A DNA stretch of 64,000 nt, taken from assembly GCF_016481275.1 (NCBI RefSeq), contig NZ_JAEMNW010000009.1, forward strand, positions 1 through 64,000. Reading direction: 5' to 3'. Positions 1 to 11,320 of the stretch are shown here, piece after piece (the stretch's first letter is position 1; every line of letters begins with the position of its first letter). The position numbers were made by a program, and so were the translations under genes. Under the pieces are notes generated by a model. The model was not told where the DNA came from and did not search any database. It was given only the letters and a program-made list of their open reading frames with translations. The stretch comes from Antrihabitans auranticaus (GTDB lineage Bacteria; Actinomycetota; Actinomycetes; Mycobacteriales; Mycobacteriaceae).

Positions 1-117
1 ACGGCGGCCATAGCGGAGGGGAAACGCCCGGACCCATCCCGAACCCGGAAGCTAAGCCCTCCAGCGCCGATGGTACTGCACCCGCCAGGGTGTGGGAGAG
101 TAGGACACCGCCGAACA
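1..117 (+). rRNA. rrf: 5S ribosomal RNA
   Basis: The opening bases match an actinobacterial 5S rRNA: the 5' strand ACGGCGGCC pairs with the 3' end around GGACACCGCCG, and the internal CCCATCCCGAACCCGGAAG and GATGGTACTGC blocks are typical of 5S loops. The first one or two bases of the mature RNA may lie before the window. It would be the last gene of an rRNA operon whose 16S and 23S genes are outside. Two strong hairpins follow directly. Confidence 0.95.
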
Positions 118-129
118 TAATTTAAGGAT

Positions 130-158
130 GTAGGTCCCCGACAACGTCGGGGACCTAC
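130..158 (+). terminator. Hairpin terminator 1 after the rRNA operon
   Basis: A perfect 13-bp stem with a 3-base loop starts 13 bases after the 5S rRNA. No T-run follows, which is common for actinobacterial terminators. Confidence 0.7.
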
Positions 159-179
159 ACCCGCATAACGTCTCAGAAC

Positions 180-211
180 GAAAGGGGACCCAAACATTTG
201 GGTCCCCTTTC
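180..211 (+). terminator. Hairpin terminator 2 after the rRNA operon
   Basis: A perfect 15-bp inverted repeat, with arms at 180-194 and 197-211, follows the first hairpin. Tandem hairpins are usual after strongly transcribed rRNA operons. Confidence 0.75.
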
Positions 212-301
212 GTCGTTTGTGGCCAAAGTTTTTGTACGAGACGCAGTATTTGTCCGAGAAGCAAAGTTGTACCGAAATACATCCAGCGAAAGGATCTTGC
301 T

Positions 302-1348
302 GTGACCGACAGTAGTGGCGAACGCAAGTCCTTCCGTGGCGGACCGCGACGGGAAAGTACGCCGAACAAGCCCGTAGAGCGTCCAGATTCTCGCGGCGGA
401 GCTCGGCCACCTCAAAGTGATCCCCGCCGGCGAACCGAAAGTGGCGGATTCAATTCCCGCGGCAATGACAATTCGCGCGGGCGGCCCGACGACTCGCGCG
501 GTCGCCCCGAAAATCCGCGCGGCCGCAGTGATGACCCGCGCAACCGCAGTAGCGATCCCCGTGGCCGTAATGACGACTTCCGTCGACGTGGTGGCGAAGG
601 TGGCTTCAGCGCGGGTGGAGCAGACGACCGTACCCGTCGCGCGCCGCGTCCCGAAGAGCCCGACCTGCCGGACAACGTCGTAGCAAGCGATCTCGACCCC
701 GCTGTTCGCCGCGACCTCCTGAGCTTGGACAAGAACAATGCAGATGCGGTTGCGCGCCATCTTGTGATGGCAGCAAACCTCGTCGACGACGATCCGCGGT
801 CGGCGCTCGCGCACGCAAGAGCTGCGCGGCAGCGCGCAGGCCGTATCGCCGTCGTTCGCGAAACAGCCGGTGTCACTGCGTATCACGCGGGGGAGTGGGC
901 TGAAGCTCTCTCCGAGCTCCGTGCTGCACGCCGGATGGCAGGTGGTTCAGGACTTCTCGCCGTCATGGCTGACTGCGAACGTGGACTCGGCCGACCTGAG
1001 AAGGCAATCGAGCTGGGTCGTAGCGACGACGCTCGCGCACTCCAGGGCGACGACGCGACCGAGCTTCGTATCGTCGTCGCGGGCGCCCGGATGGACCTGG
1101 GTGAGTACGACCAGGCTGTAGTGACCCTCCAGACGAAGGACCTCGATCCCGCAAAATCCGGGCCTACGGCCGCGCGGCTCTTCTATGCCTATGCGGACGC
1201 GCTCGTGGCGGCCGGTCGCACACAGGACGGCGTGACGTGGTTCATGAACGCTGCGGCCGCAGATCTCGACGGTGACACCGACGCCGAAGAGCGCGTCGCC
1301 GAATTGATCGGCGGCGACCCAGCAGACTCCTTTGGAGAGGAACAGTAA
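302..1348 (+). CDS. TPR-type protein with Arg/Asp/Gly-rich N-terminus (Rv1691-like)
   Basis: This 348-residue protein of unknown function starts at GTG with a purine-rich GAAAGGA upstream. Residues 1 to about 115 are low complexity, with irregular repeats of the kind DDSRGRP, DDPRNRS and DPRGRND at 51-94. The remainder is Ala/Leu/Arg-rich helical sequence with helix pairs typical of tetratricopeptide repeats, which normally mediate protein-protein contacts. No signal peptide or membrane segment is visible, so it is probably cytoplasmic. Its place just before the HAD phosphatase matches Rv1691 in M. tuberculosis. The HAD gene begins two bases after its stop, implying one transcript. The charged N-terminus could bind RNA or be disordered; that is a guess. 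Confidence 0.85.
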   Translation: MTDSSGERKSFRGGPRRESTPNKPVERPDSRGGARPPQSDPRRRTESGGFNSRGNDNSRGRPDDSRGRPENPRGRSDDPRNRSSDPRGRNDDFRRRGGEGGFSAGGADDRTRRAPRPEEPDLPDNVVASDLDPAVRRDLLSLDKNNADAVARHLVMAANLVDDDPRSALAHARAARQRAGRIAVVRETAGVTAYHAGEWAEALSELRAARRMAGGSGLLAVMADCERGLGRPEKAIELGRSDDARALQGDDATELRIVVAGARMDLGEYDQAVVTLQTKDLDPAKSGPTAARLFYAYADALVAAGRTQDGVTWFMNAAAADLDGDTDAEERVAELIGGDPADSFGEEQ

Positions 1349-1350
1349 CT

Positions 1351-2373
1351 TTGGCTCTGCGCGACGGATACGACTGCTTGCTCGCAGATCTCGACGGCAC
1401 CTTGTATTTGGGCAGTCAACCGATTCCCGGCGCGGCCGATGCGCTCGAAGCCTCGGCTCAGGCAGTTCTGTACGTCACGAACAATGCGAGCCGCAGTCCG
1501 GCCGAAGTTGCCCTGCACCTGAAGGAGCTGGGCTTTCAGGCCACCGACGAAACGGTCGTCACGAGCTCGCAAGCCGCAGCCCGGCTTCTCGAGGAGCATG
1601 TCGCGCCGGGTTCGGCGGTCTTGGTCGTCGGCACCGAAGCCTTGGCAGACGAGGTGAGGCGAGTTGGTATGAAGCCTGTCCGCTCCGCAGATCCGCAACC
1701 GGCAGCCGTCGTACAGGGACACTCGGTCGAAACTGCTTGGCCCATTCTCGCCGAGGCTGCGTACGCGATCCGTGGCGGTGCGTTCTGGGTGGCAGCGAAC
1801 ACCGACACGACGCTTCCCAACGAACGCGGCCTCGCGCCCGGCAACGGATCCATGGTCGCAGCATTGCGCGCCGCGACGAATCGCGCGCCGATGGTAGCCG
1901 GTAAGCCAGCGGCGCCGTTGATGAAGGATGCGTTGCGGCGCTGTGGAACTCAGTCCGCATTGGTAGTCGGGGACCGTATCGACACCGATATTGCGGGCGG
2001 GAACGAGGTGGGGCTCGATTCGTTGCTCGTCCTGACCGGGGTCAGCTCGCCGACCGACCTGTTACGAGCAATCGTTGCCCAGCGCCCGACCTTCGTCGCG
2101 TTCACGCTGGATGCCATCAATCACCCCGTTAGTCGAGTGAACAGCGAGTGGTCTGCGCAGTTCGACGGCACCGATATCGTGCTGTCGGGTTCGGGCGACC
2201 CGCTGGTTGCACTTGCCGCGACGGCTCCCGTTGCGTGGGCACACCCAGAGTTCGCACATGTGCGCGGTGCTGATTCGGCCGCCGAGGCTGCGTTGGCTGC
2301 CTGGGAAGCTCGAACCTCGGAGGGGTCGACGAGCGCGGTTGCGATTCCAGCAGCGACCGACAACATCAGCTAG
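1351..2373 (+). CDS. HAD-IIA sugar/glycerol phosphatase (Rv1692-like)
   Basis: A 340-residue member of the HAD-IIA (NagD/PGP) group. Motif I is LADLDGTLYLG with nucleophile Asp13 and general acid Asp15; VTNNASRSP is motif II; the GKPAAPL lysine and GDRIDTDI (near residue 208) form motifs III and IV. The M. tuberculosis neighbour Rv1692 hydrolyses glycerol 3-phosphate during phospholipid recycling, and this may do the same, though substrate is not readable from sequence. The start is TTG at 1351 with GGAGAGGA about nine bases upstream, two bases after the preceding stop. About 75 residues follow motif IV, more than in minimal family members. Confidence 0.9.
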   Translation: MALRDGYDCLLADLDGTLYLGSQPIPGAADALEASAQAVLYVTNNASRSPAEVALHLKELGFQATDETVVTSSQAAARLLEEHVAPGSAVLVVGTEALADEVRRVGMKPVRSADPQPAAVVQGHSVETAWPILAEAAYAIRGGAFWVAANTDTTLPNERGLAPGNGSMVAALRAATNRAPMVAGKPAAPLMKDALRRCGTQSALVVGDRIDTDIAGGNEVGLDSLLVLTGVSSPTDLLRAIVAQRPTFVAFTLDAINHPVSRVNSEWSAQFDGTDIVLSGSGDPLVALAATAPVAWAHPEFAHVRGADSAAEAALAAWEARTSEGSTSAVAIPAATDNIS

Positions 2374-2384
2374 CGTTGTCAGCG

Positions 2385-2609
2385 ATGAACATGCCGCCAC
2401 GGCCCGGCCAGCACCTGCCCGGTCCGCACTCGATGCCTGCAACCGAGGCGGTGTTTGCCGACCCGTTGGTGATTCATGCAGAAGTGGACGCATTGCTCGC
2501 CCAGGTCGGCGACGTCTCGAATGCCAGCGGGATTCCGCAGCAGGCGAAGATTCTCGAGCAAGCGCACGACCTCCTTGTCCAGGCCCTGGCCACCGTGGAC
2601 AAGATCTGA
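2385..2609 (+). CDS. Small conserved protein (Rv1693-like)
   Basis: A protein of about 74 residues, mostly predicted helix after a Pro-rich start. It lies between the HAD phosphatase and tlyA, where M. tuberculosis has the equally small Rv1693. No catalytic motif is visible and its function is unknown. The start is uncertain: TTG 2376, ATG 2385 and ATG 2391 are all in frame and none has a strong ribosome binding site. ATG 2385 is chosen. The next gene starts immediately after its stop, so it is cotranscribed. Confidence 0.75.
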   Translation: MNMPPRPGQHLPGPHSMPATEAVFADPLVIHAEVDALLAQVGDVSNASGIPQQAKILEQAHDLLVQALATVDKI

Positions 2610-2610
2610 G

Positions 2611-3429
2611 GTGGTGCGCCGCGCGCGCGTGGACGCAGAGTTGGTGCGACGAGGTCTCGCCCGATCCCGCGAACACGCTGTCGAACTGATCGAAGCCGGC
2701 CGCGTGCTGATTTCCGGAGCGGTTGCGACCAAGCCTGCTACCGCGATCGAACCGGGTGCACCGTTGCTGGTCCGCGAAGTCGAGGACGAAGTGCAGTGGG
2801 CATCTCGCGGTGCGCACAAGCTACTCGGCGCTCTCGAAGCGTTCGAACCGCACGGCCTGTCGATCGCCGGCAAACGCTGCCTGGATGCCGGCGCGTCCAC
2901 CGGCGGCTTCACCGATGTTCTGCTCGAGCGTGGCGCGCGAGAAGTTGTGGCTGTCGACGTCGGCTACGGGCAACTGGTGTGGCGGTTGCAGTCCGACGAT
3001 CGCGTGCACGTGATCGACAGAACCAACGTGCGGGCTATTACTGCCGACGCCATCGGTGGACCCGTCGACGTCATCGTTGCGGATCTGTCGTTCATTTCGC
3101 TTGCTCTGGTACTGCCGGCACTGGTCGCCTGCACCACGCCGACCACTGATCTGGTACCAATGGTCAAACCTCAGTTCGAAGTCGGGAAGGACCGAGTCGG
3201 CGCGGGCGGCGTGGTCCGTGATCCGGCGCAACGGGCAGAAGCGGTCCTCGCTGTCGCGGAAGCCGCTGCGGAACTCGGCGTGCAGACGCTCGGTGCGGTG
3301 GCAAGTCCGCTGCCCGGACCGTCGGGCAACGTCGAATACTTCCTCTGGCTCCGCCCCGGGAACGAACGAACGACAAAAGAACACGCGTCCACACTTATCG
3401 AGCGAGCGGTGCAGGAGGGTCCACAGTGA
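2611..3429 (+). CDS. tlyA: rRNA 2'-O-methyltransferase TlyA (16S/23S cytidine)
   Basis: TlyA methylates the 2'-OH of cytidines in 16S (C1409) and 23S (C1920) rRNA; in M. tuberculosis its loss gives capreomycin resistance. The 272-residue protein has an N-terminal S4 RNA-binding domain (about residues 1-60: [18 protein letters not shown]) and a Rossmann methyltransferase domain with the SAM loop [12 protein letters not shown] near 90-102, VADLSFISL, and [10 protein letters not shown] with the catalytic lysine. GTG 2611 is chosen because it directly follows the preceding stop and begins at the S4 domain; the open frame extends upstream only over the previous gene. Its stop overlaps the nadK start. 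Confidence 0.95.
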   Translation: MVRRARVDAELVRRGLARSREHAVELIEAGRVLISGAVATKPATAIEPGAPLLVREVEDEVQWASRGAHKLLGALEAFEPHGLSIAGKRCLDAGASTGGFTDVLLERGAREVVAVDVGYGQLVWRLQSDDRVHVIDRTNVRAITADAIGGPVDVIVADLSFISLALVLPALVACTTPTTDLVPMVKPQFEVGKDRVGAGGVVRDPAQRAEAVLAVAEAAAELGVQTLGAVASPLPGPSGNVEYFLWLRPGNERTTKEHASTLIERAVQEGPQ

Positions 3430-4397
3430 GCACGACGCCCGCCCAGGGAGCGGAACGCCGCGAGATCTTGCTTGTCGCTCATCCGGGTCGCGCCGAAATC
3501 ATGGCTACGGCCCATCGAGTTGCGAAGATCTTCGACGCCGCGGGTATCGCGCTGCGCGTGCTCGCCGACGAGGCGTACAGCACTCAGATCGAGGCAACCG
3601 ACGTGCCGACCTCGTCGGCAGAGCCGGCGTCGCAAGTCACTGTTGTCGACATCGGTCCGAATGCTGCTGCCGGTTGTGAAATGGTGCTCGTACTGGGTGG
3701 CGACGGAACGTTTCTGCGCGCAGCCGAACTCGCGCACAGCGCATCGATCCCGGTGCTCGGTATCAACCTCGGCCGAGTCGGTTTCCTGACCGAGGCCGAG
3801 GCCGAACACCTCGACGAAGCTCTCGCGCAGGTCGTCGAGCGCGACTATCGCATCGAGCAGCGCATGACCATCGACGTGGTCGTGACGTTGGACGACAAGG
3901 TCCTGGAGCGTGGTTGGGCGCTCAACGAAGCAAGTATCGAGAACGAATCGCGTTACGGCGTCCTCGAAGTCGTACTGGAGGTCGACGGCAGGCCGGTGTC
4001 GGCCTTCGGGTGCGACGGTGTTCTGGTTTCGACGCCGACCGGTTCGACTGCCTATGCGTTCTCTGCGGGTGGTCCGGTCGTCTGGCCGGAACTCGAAGCG
4101 CTGCTGGTCATTCCGAGCAACGCACACGCGTTGTTCGCCCGGCCGCTCGTCACGAGCCCGGAGTCCGTGATCGCCGTCGAGTCGGTGGCGACGGGGCACA
4201 ACGCTCTGGTGTTTCTCGACGGCCGTCGAACTATGGCGCTGCCACGCGGCGGACGAGTGGAAGTCGTACGGGGCGCCAACCCGGTGTACTGGGTGCGGCT
4301 CGATTCGGCTCCGTTCGCCGACCGCATGGTGCGCAAGTTCGAACTTCCGGTCACCGGCTGGCGCGGGAGACAGGGCTTGCAGAACAAGGGGGACTGA
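3426..4397 (+). CDS. nadK: NAD kinase
   Basis: Phosphorylates NAD to NADP in the cytoplasm using ATP or polyphosphate. The 323-residue protein carries the GGDGT signature at residues 91-95, the conserved LNEASIE segment, and the glycine-rich [14 protein letters not shown] block of the second domain. GTG 3426 overlaps the tlyA stop by four bases, and recN begins two bases after its own stop. The tlyA-nadK-recN order is the same in mycobacteria. The length is typical of the family. Confidence 0.97.
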   Translation: MSTTPAQGAERREILLVAHPGRAEIMATAHRVAKIFDAAGIALRVLADEAYSTQIEATDVPTSSAEPASQVTVVDIGPNAAAGCEMVLVLGGDGTFLRAAELAHSASIPVLGINLGRVGFLTEAEAEHLDEALAQVVERDYRIEQRMTIDVVVTLDDKVLERGWALNEASIENESRYGVLEVVLEVDGRPVSAFGCDGVLVSTPTGSTAYAFSAGGPVVWPELEALLVIPSNAHALFARPLVTSPESVIAVESVATGHNALVFLDGRRTMALPRGGRVEVVRGANPVYWVRLDSAPFADRMVRKFELPVTGWRGRQGLQNKGD

Positions 4398-4399
4398 CT

Positions 4400-6175
4400 G
4401 TGCTGGCAGAAATCAGAATCGACAGTCTCGGCGTCATTTCGAAGGCCAGCGCGCAGTTTCACGAAGGGCTGACTGTGCTCACCGGCGAGACTGGCGCGGG
4501 CAAAACGATGGTCGTGACGAGCCTGCATTTGCTGAGCGGCGCTCGCGCCGATGCGGGGCGCGTCCGGCTGGGCGCGAGCCGCGCTGTTGTCGAGGGCCGA
4601 TTCACTGTCGACGACGTGCACGCGGGCGCTGCTGCGGAGGTCGAGCGGGTACTCGAAGCGACCGGCGGCGAACCGGACGAAGACGGCAGCATCATCGCGG
4701 TGCGCACCGTTGGCAGCGACGGTCGCTCACGGGCGCACCTAGGGGGCCGTAGCGTCCCCGCTGGTGTGCTCGCCGACTTCAGCGACGCACTGTTGACCGT
4801 GCACGGGCAGAACGATCAATTGCGGCTCCTGCGGCCCGAGCAACAGCGCCGGGCACTCGACCAGTTCGCGACGGATACGGTCGGTCCGCTCGTCGCGAAA
4901 TACGCCAAGCTGCGCAAAACGTGGCTCGACGCGCGCAACGAGCTGATCGAACGGACGGAGAAGAGTCGCGAGCTCGCACAGGAGGCCGATCGGCTGAAGT
5001 TCGGGCTGAACGAAATCGAGAACGTCGCACCGCAACCGGGCGAAGACCTGGCGATCGTTGTCGAGGTGCGGCGGCTGGGTGACCTGGATTCGCTGCGCGA
5101 GGCAGCGGTGGGTGCTCAGGGTGCGCTGTTGGGCGCCTCCGCTGACATGCAGGCCGCTTCGGATGCCGACGGTGCGCTCGATCTGCTCGGAACCGCGCGT
5201 TCGCGGATCGAGAGTTCGGACGATCCGGCGCTGAGTGCACTCGGGCCACGGCTCGACGAAGCGATTTCCGTCGTAACCGATGTGTCCGCAGAACTGACGA
5301 GCTACCTGTCCGATCTGCCTTCGGACCCGAACGCGCTCGATTCTCTGCTCACACGACAGGCAGAGCTCAAGCAACTGACCCGGAAATACGCCGCGGATGT
5401 CGACGGCGTGCTGGCATGGATGGACAAGGCGAGTGAGCGGCTGAGCAAGATCGACGTCTCTGCCGACGCTCTCGCCGAGCTGACGAAACGCGTCGACGAA
5501 GGCGCGCTTGCGGCGGCGGCCGCCGCGGCGAAACTGACTGCAGCCCGGGTGAAGGCGGCTGCGAAGTTGGCCAAAGCTGTCAGCACCGAACTCGGCGGGT
5601 TGGCTATGGGGAAGGCGCGCCTCGAGGTCGAAGTCCGTGAGATACCCGCTGGGCCACAGGATTCGGCACCGCTCACCGTCGACGGCCGGGAACTGCATGC
5701 GGGTAGCAGCGGTACGGACGAAGTCGAGTTCCGGTTGTCAGCGCACTCCGGCGCCCAGTCGCTGCCGATCAACAAGAGCGCATCCGGTGGTGAATTGTCG
5801 CGCGTGATGCTGGCGCTCGAGGTCGTCCTCGCGGCAAACGAGCAGGGCGTGACGATGGTGTTCGACGAGGTCGATGCCGGAGTCGGCGGTCGCGCGGCTG
5901 TCGAGATCGGTCGTCGCCTTGCGCGTCTTGCGCGCACCCATCAGGTGATTGTCGTGACGCACCTACCCCAGGTGGCGGCGTTTGCAAATACGCACCTCGT
6001 CGTCGACAAGTCCGACAACGGGCGGGGGATCGTGAACAGTGGGGTTCGCACCTTGACCGACGAGGAAAGGGTCAAGGAATTGGCGAGAATGCTCGCCGGC
6101 CTCGACGATACCGAGACCGGCCGAGCACATGCCGAAGAATTGCTTGCTCTCGCAAGCGCCGATCGCAGCGCTTGA
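4400..6175 (+). CDS. recN: DNA repair protein RecN (SMC-like ATPase)
   Basis: RecN is an SMC-like ATPase recruited to double-strand breaks. The 591-residue protein has an N-terminal Walker A (GETGAGKT, 29-36), a long central charged and Ala-rich coiled-coil section, the ABC signature NKSASGGELSRVMLALE, and a C-terminal Walker B (MVFDEVDAGVGG, about 486-497) followed by VTHLPQVAA. GTG 4400 is chosen: it sits two bases after the nadK stop, and the frame upstream only shadows nadK. In actinobacteria recN is often LexA controlled, but no SOS box is seen here and transcription probably runs from upstream. Confidence 0.96.
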   Translation: MLAEIRIDSLGVISKASAQFHEGLTVLTGETGAGKTMVVTSLHLLSGARADAGRVRLGASRAVVEGRFTVDDVHAGAAAEVERVLEATGGEPDEDGSIIAVRTVGSDGRSRAHLGGRSVPAGVLADFSDALLTVHGQNDQLRLLRPEQQRRALDQFATDTVGPLVAKYAKLRKTWLDARNELIERTEKSRELAQEADRLKFGLNEIENVAPQPGEDLAIVVEVRRLGDLDSLREAAVGAQGALLGASADMQAASDADGALDLLGTARSRIESSDDPALSALGPRLDEAISVVTDVSAELTSYLSDLPSDPNALDSLLTRQAELKQLTRKYAADVDGVLAWMDKASERLSKIDVSADALAELTKRVDEGALAAAAAAAKLTAARVKAAAKLAKAVSTELGGLAMGKARLEVEVREIPAGPQDSAPLTVDGRELHAGSSGTDEVEFRLSAHSGAQSLPINKSASGGELSRVMLALEVVLAANEQGVTMVFDEVDAGVGGRAAVEIGRRLARLARTHQVIVVTHLPQVAAFANTHLVVDKSDNGRGIVNSGVRTLTDEERVKELARMLAGLDDTETGRAHAEELLALASADRSA

Positions 6176-6184
6176 TTCGGACCG

Positions 6185-6616
6185 CTACTTGGTGCGGCGC
6201 GCAGCTTCCTTGCGTGCACCCGAGACGAACGCGCCGATCAGACCGCGCAGCGCCAGCTCGATGACCTTGCTGGGCACGGGGATCGGTGGAATCTGTTCCA
6301 TCGTGTAGAGGACGCGGGTGCCGTTGGGCGCATCGGAGAATTCGATGGTGCCCGAGTGCAACTTGACGGGGAGGCCGGCAACGACCTTGTAAACGATGCG
6401 CTTGCCGGGAACGAGCTCGGTGAGTTGTTCGGAGACCCCGACCTTCCCGAAGCCGAGGAAGTGCACCGCGCCGACGCCTTGGCGCTCGGTGGTACCCGCA
6501 CTCTTCAGTCGGGTCTGGACGGGGAGGAAGTCGCTGTTGCGCTCCCGGTCGGCGAAGATGTCGAAGACGACGTCCCGCGGAGCTTCGATAACCGTGTCTA
6601 CGGTGTAACTGGCCAT
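6185..6616 (-). CDS. SRPBCC (polyketide cyclase/START-like) family protein
   Basis: A 143-residue protein with the START/Bet v1-like pattern: ASYTVDTVIEAPRDVVFDIFADRE at the N-terminus, a central beta-rich section and a long C-terminal helix (PSKVIELALRGLIGAFVSG). Such proteins bind hydrophobic ligands in a cavity; the ligand is unknown. It is the only minus-strand gene in the first 19 kb and ends nine bases from the recN stop, tail to tail. The ATG at 6616 is chosen over upstream alternatives because the domain begins there. The 167 bases to steA hold divergent promoters. Confidence 0.85.
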   Translation of the reverse strand: MASYTVDTVIEAPRDVVFDIFADRERNSDFLPVQTRLKSAGTTERQGVGAVHFLGFGKVGVSEQLTELVPGKRIVYKVVAGLPVKLHSGTIEFSDAPNGTRVLYTMEQIPPIPVPSKVIELALRGLIGAFVSGARKEAARRTK

Positions 6617-6783
6617 TGCGGGAGCATAACCCGCGTCGCGGATCGGTCCATGGGTCGGTATACACCGCACAATCGCCAGCCCGCCCGGTTGGGACGGCTG
6701 TTACTGGTGTGGCACGAGGTTCTCCTGATGCGACTCGGCGCGCCTCCGCCTTCAACCTCAAGTACAGGTTCATCATCGAACGC

Positions 6784-7968
6784 ATGAAACTTGCGGCGTT
6801 GCTGTCCCGAAACACCGAGTCGCTCCCTGGCCTGAGCGGCATTGCCAGAGTCGACAAGAACACGCAGCGACTGCTCCGTCGGGTCGGACCCGGCGACGTG
6901 GTCGTCCTGGACGAAGTCGACCTCGACCGGATCACGGCCGACGCGTTGGTCGAAGCCGGCGTGCTCGCCGTCGTCAACGCGTCACCGTCGATCTCCGGCC
7001 GCTATCCGAACCTCGGCCCGGAAGTTGTTGTGGCCAACGGGATCACTCTGATCGACGAGGTCGGTAGCGAGGCGTTCAAGAAGATCAAGGACGGATCGAA
7101 GATCCGGCTCGACGAGGGCATCGTCTACGCGGGCGAACGGCGACTCGTCGAGGGCCGCGAACTCACCGAAGCCGAGATCTCCGACCGGATGATCGAGGCG
7201 AAGAACGGCCTGGCCGCGCACCTCGAAGCGTTCTGCGGTAACACGATCGAGTACGTGCGTACCGAAAGTCCGCTGCTCATCGACGGCATCGGCGTTCCCG
7301 ACATCGACCTGAACCTGAAAGACCGGCACGTCGTCGTCGTGGCAGACGGACCCGACCACGCGGCCGACCTCAAGGCCATCAAGCCGTTCATCAAGGAATA
7401 TGCGCCGATCCTGATCGGCGTCGGCACCGGCGCGGACACACTGACCAAGGCGGGCTACCGGCCCGACCTCATCATCGGTGACCCCGAGATGATCACCAGC
7501 TCCACCCTGAAGTGCGGCGCAGAGGTTGTGCTTCCTGCCGACTCCGACGGTCACGCCTCGGGTCTCGAGCGTATTCAAGACCTCGGGATCGGTGCGGTGA
7601 CCTTCCCTGCAACAGGTGCGCATTCCGACCTCGCACTGCTGCTCGCCGACCACCACGGCGCATCGCTGATCGTCACGGTGGGCGCTGCGGCGACGCTCGA
7701 CGAGTTCTTCGATCGCGGCCGTCGTGACAACAACCCGGCGACGTTCCTGACCCGACTGAAGGTCGGCGGCAAACTCGTCGACGCGAAGGCCGTTGCGACG
7801 CTCTACCGCAGCCGAGTCTCCGGCGGCGCGATCGCCTTCCTCATCCTGGCCGCGATGGTCGCGATCATCGTCGCGCTTCTCGCGTCCAACATGGGCGCTG
7901 AGGTCTACGACTGGGCGGTGGCCACCTGGAACAGCTTCGCGTTGTGGGTGCAGGGGCTGCTCGAGTGA
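6784..7968 (+). CDS. steA: SteA, cytokinetic-ring associated membrane protein
   Basis: This 394-residue protein matches Rv1697/SteA (start MKLAALLSRNTESLPGLSGIARVDKNT; RYPNLGPEVVVANGITLIDE). In Corynebacterium glutamicum, SteA and SteB act together in daughter-cell separation by controlling the peptidoglycan hydrolase RipA. The soluble part resembles a thiamine-pyrophosphokinase fold (LIIGDPEMITS). A single transmembrane helix (AIAFLILAAMVAIIVALLAS) lies near residues 345-365, followed by a short tail. The ATG at 6784 matches the family N-terminus. The next gene, the SteB counterpart, overlaps its stop by four bases, supporting a joint complex. Confidence 0.92.
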   Translation: MKLAALLSRNTESLPGLSGIARVDKNTQRLLRRVGPGDVVVLDEVDLDRITADALVEAGVLAVVNASPSISGRYPNLGPEVVVANGITLIDEVGSEAFKKIKDGSKIRLDEGIVYAGERRLVEGRELTEAEISDRMIEAKNGLAAHLEAFCGNTIEYVRTESPLLIDGIGVPDIDLNLKDRHVVVVADGPDHAADLKAIKPFIKEYAPILIGVGTGADTLTKAGYRPDLIIGDPEMITSSTLKCGAEVVLPADSDGHASGLERIQDLGIGAVTFPATGAHSDLALLLADHHGASLIVTVGAAATLDEFFDRGRRDNNPATFLTRLKVGGKLVDAKAVATLYRSRVSGGAIAFLILAAMVAIIVALLASNMGAEVYDWAVATWNSFALWVQGLLE

Positions 7969-8900
7969 TTTCGTTGAGACAGCACGCGATCTCGATCGCC
8001 GCGATCTTTCTTGCGCTGGCGGTCGGGATCGTGCTCGGCTCGCAGACCATCGCGTCGGGAATGCTGTCCGGATTGCGCAGCGACAAGGACGATCTCCAGC
8101 AGCAGGCTGACGACCTCCAGAGCGAGAACAATCAGCTGAATCTTCAACTCGGCGCGGCGGACGGGTTCGACGCCGCGACCGCGGGCAGAGTCGTGCGTGG
8201 GACGCTCGACCGTCGCACAGTCGTATTGGTGACGACGCCGGATGTCGACCCCGGCGACGTCGATGGCGTCGCGCGAATCATCGAAGCGGCGGGCGGGACC
8301 GTGACCGGAAAGGTGGCGTTGTCGCCGGCCTTTCTCGATCCGGCCAGCGGCGATCGCCTCCGGACCACGTTGACCAACGTCATCCCGGCAGGCATCGAAT
8401 TGCGCACGGGGGCAGTCGATCAGGGTAGCCTCGGCGGCGACCTCCTCGGCTCTGTGCTGCTCCTGAACCCGACCACGGCACAACCGCAGAGCACGCCGGA
8501 AGAATTGGCGCTCGCCCTCGATACTTTGCGTGGCGGCAACTTCGTCGCATACGACGAAGTGCGCCCCGCTCAGCTGGCAGTTGTGCTCACAGGTGACTCG
8601 AGCGATCCGAACGCCGGCGGAGCGGTCGTCGCACGGTTCGCCGGAGCACTCGACGGGCGCGGTGCGGGCACGGTCCTCGCCGGCCGCTCCGGCTCGGCCG
8701 AGGGGTCGGGACCGATCGCTGTCGCACGGTCGGACGCAGGCCTGTCGTCCACGGCGTCGACAATCGACAACATCGACCGCGAATCCGGACGCATCACGAC
8801 GGCTCTGGCGTTGGAAGAGCAGCTTGCGGGAAACACCGGACGGTACGGAACGGGTCCGAAAGCGACGGCAATCACAGTCGGTGCAACACCGACGAACTGA
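7965..8900 (+). CDS. mctB: MctB/SteB family envelope protein
   Basis: A 311-residue homologue of Rv1698 (MctB), linked in M. tuberculosis to copper efflux; the corynebacterial version, SteB, is the partner of SteA. It has an N-terminal membrane anchor (AISIAAIFLALAVGIVLGS, about 8-26), then a short coiled coil (LRSDKDDLQQQADDLQSEN, about 37-56), then an extracytoplasmic domain. GTG 7965 overlaps the steA stop, so translation is coupled. Given the pairing with steA, a cell-separation role is at least as likely as copper transport. No copper-binding His/Cys cluster stands out. Confidence 0.9.
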   Translation: MISLRQHAISIAAIFLALAVGIVLGSQTIASGMLSGLRSDKDDLQQQADDLQSENNQLNLQLGAADGFDAATAGRVVRGTLDRRTVVLVTTPDVDPGDVDGVARIIEAAGGTVTGKVALSPAFLDPASGDRLRTTLTNVIPAGIELRTGAVDQGSLGGDLLGSVLLLNPTTAQPQSTPEELALALDTLRGGNFVAYDEVRPAQLAVVLTGDSSDPNAGGAVVARFAGALDGRGAGTVLAGRSGSAEGSGPIAVARSDAGLSSTASTIDNIDRESGRITTALALEEQLAGNTGRYGTGPKATAITVGATPTN

Positions 8901-8950
8901 TTTCCCGGGGCGCGTCGTTGGCTGCACGGGTTCACCAGGTGTTACCGTGA

Positions 8951-11319
<2,369 letters not shown>

Positions 11320-11320
11320 C

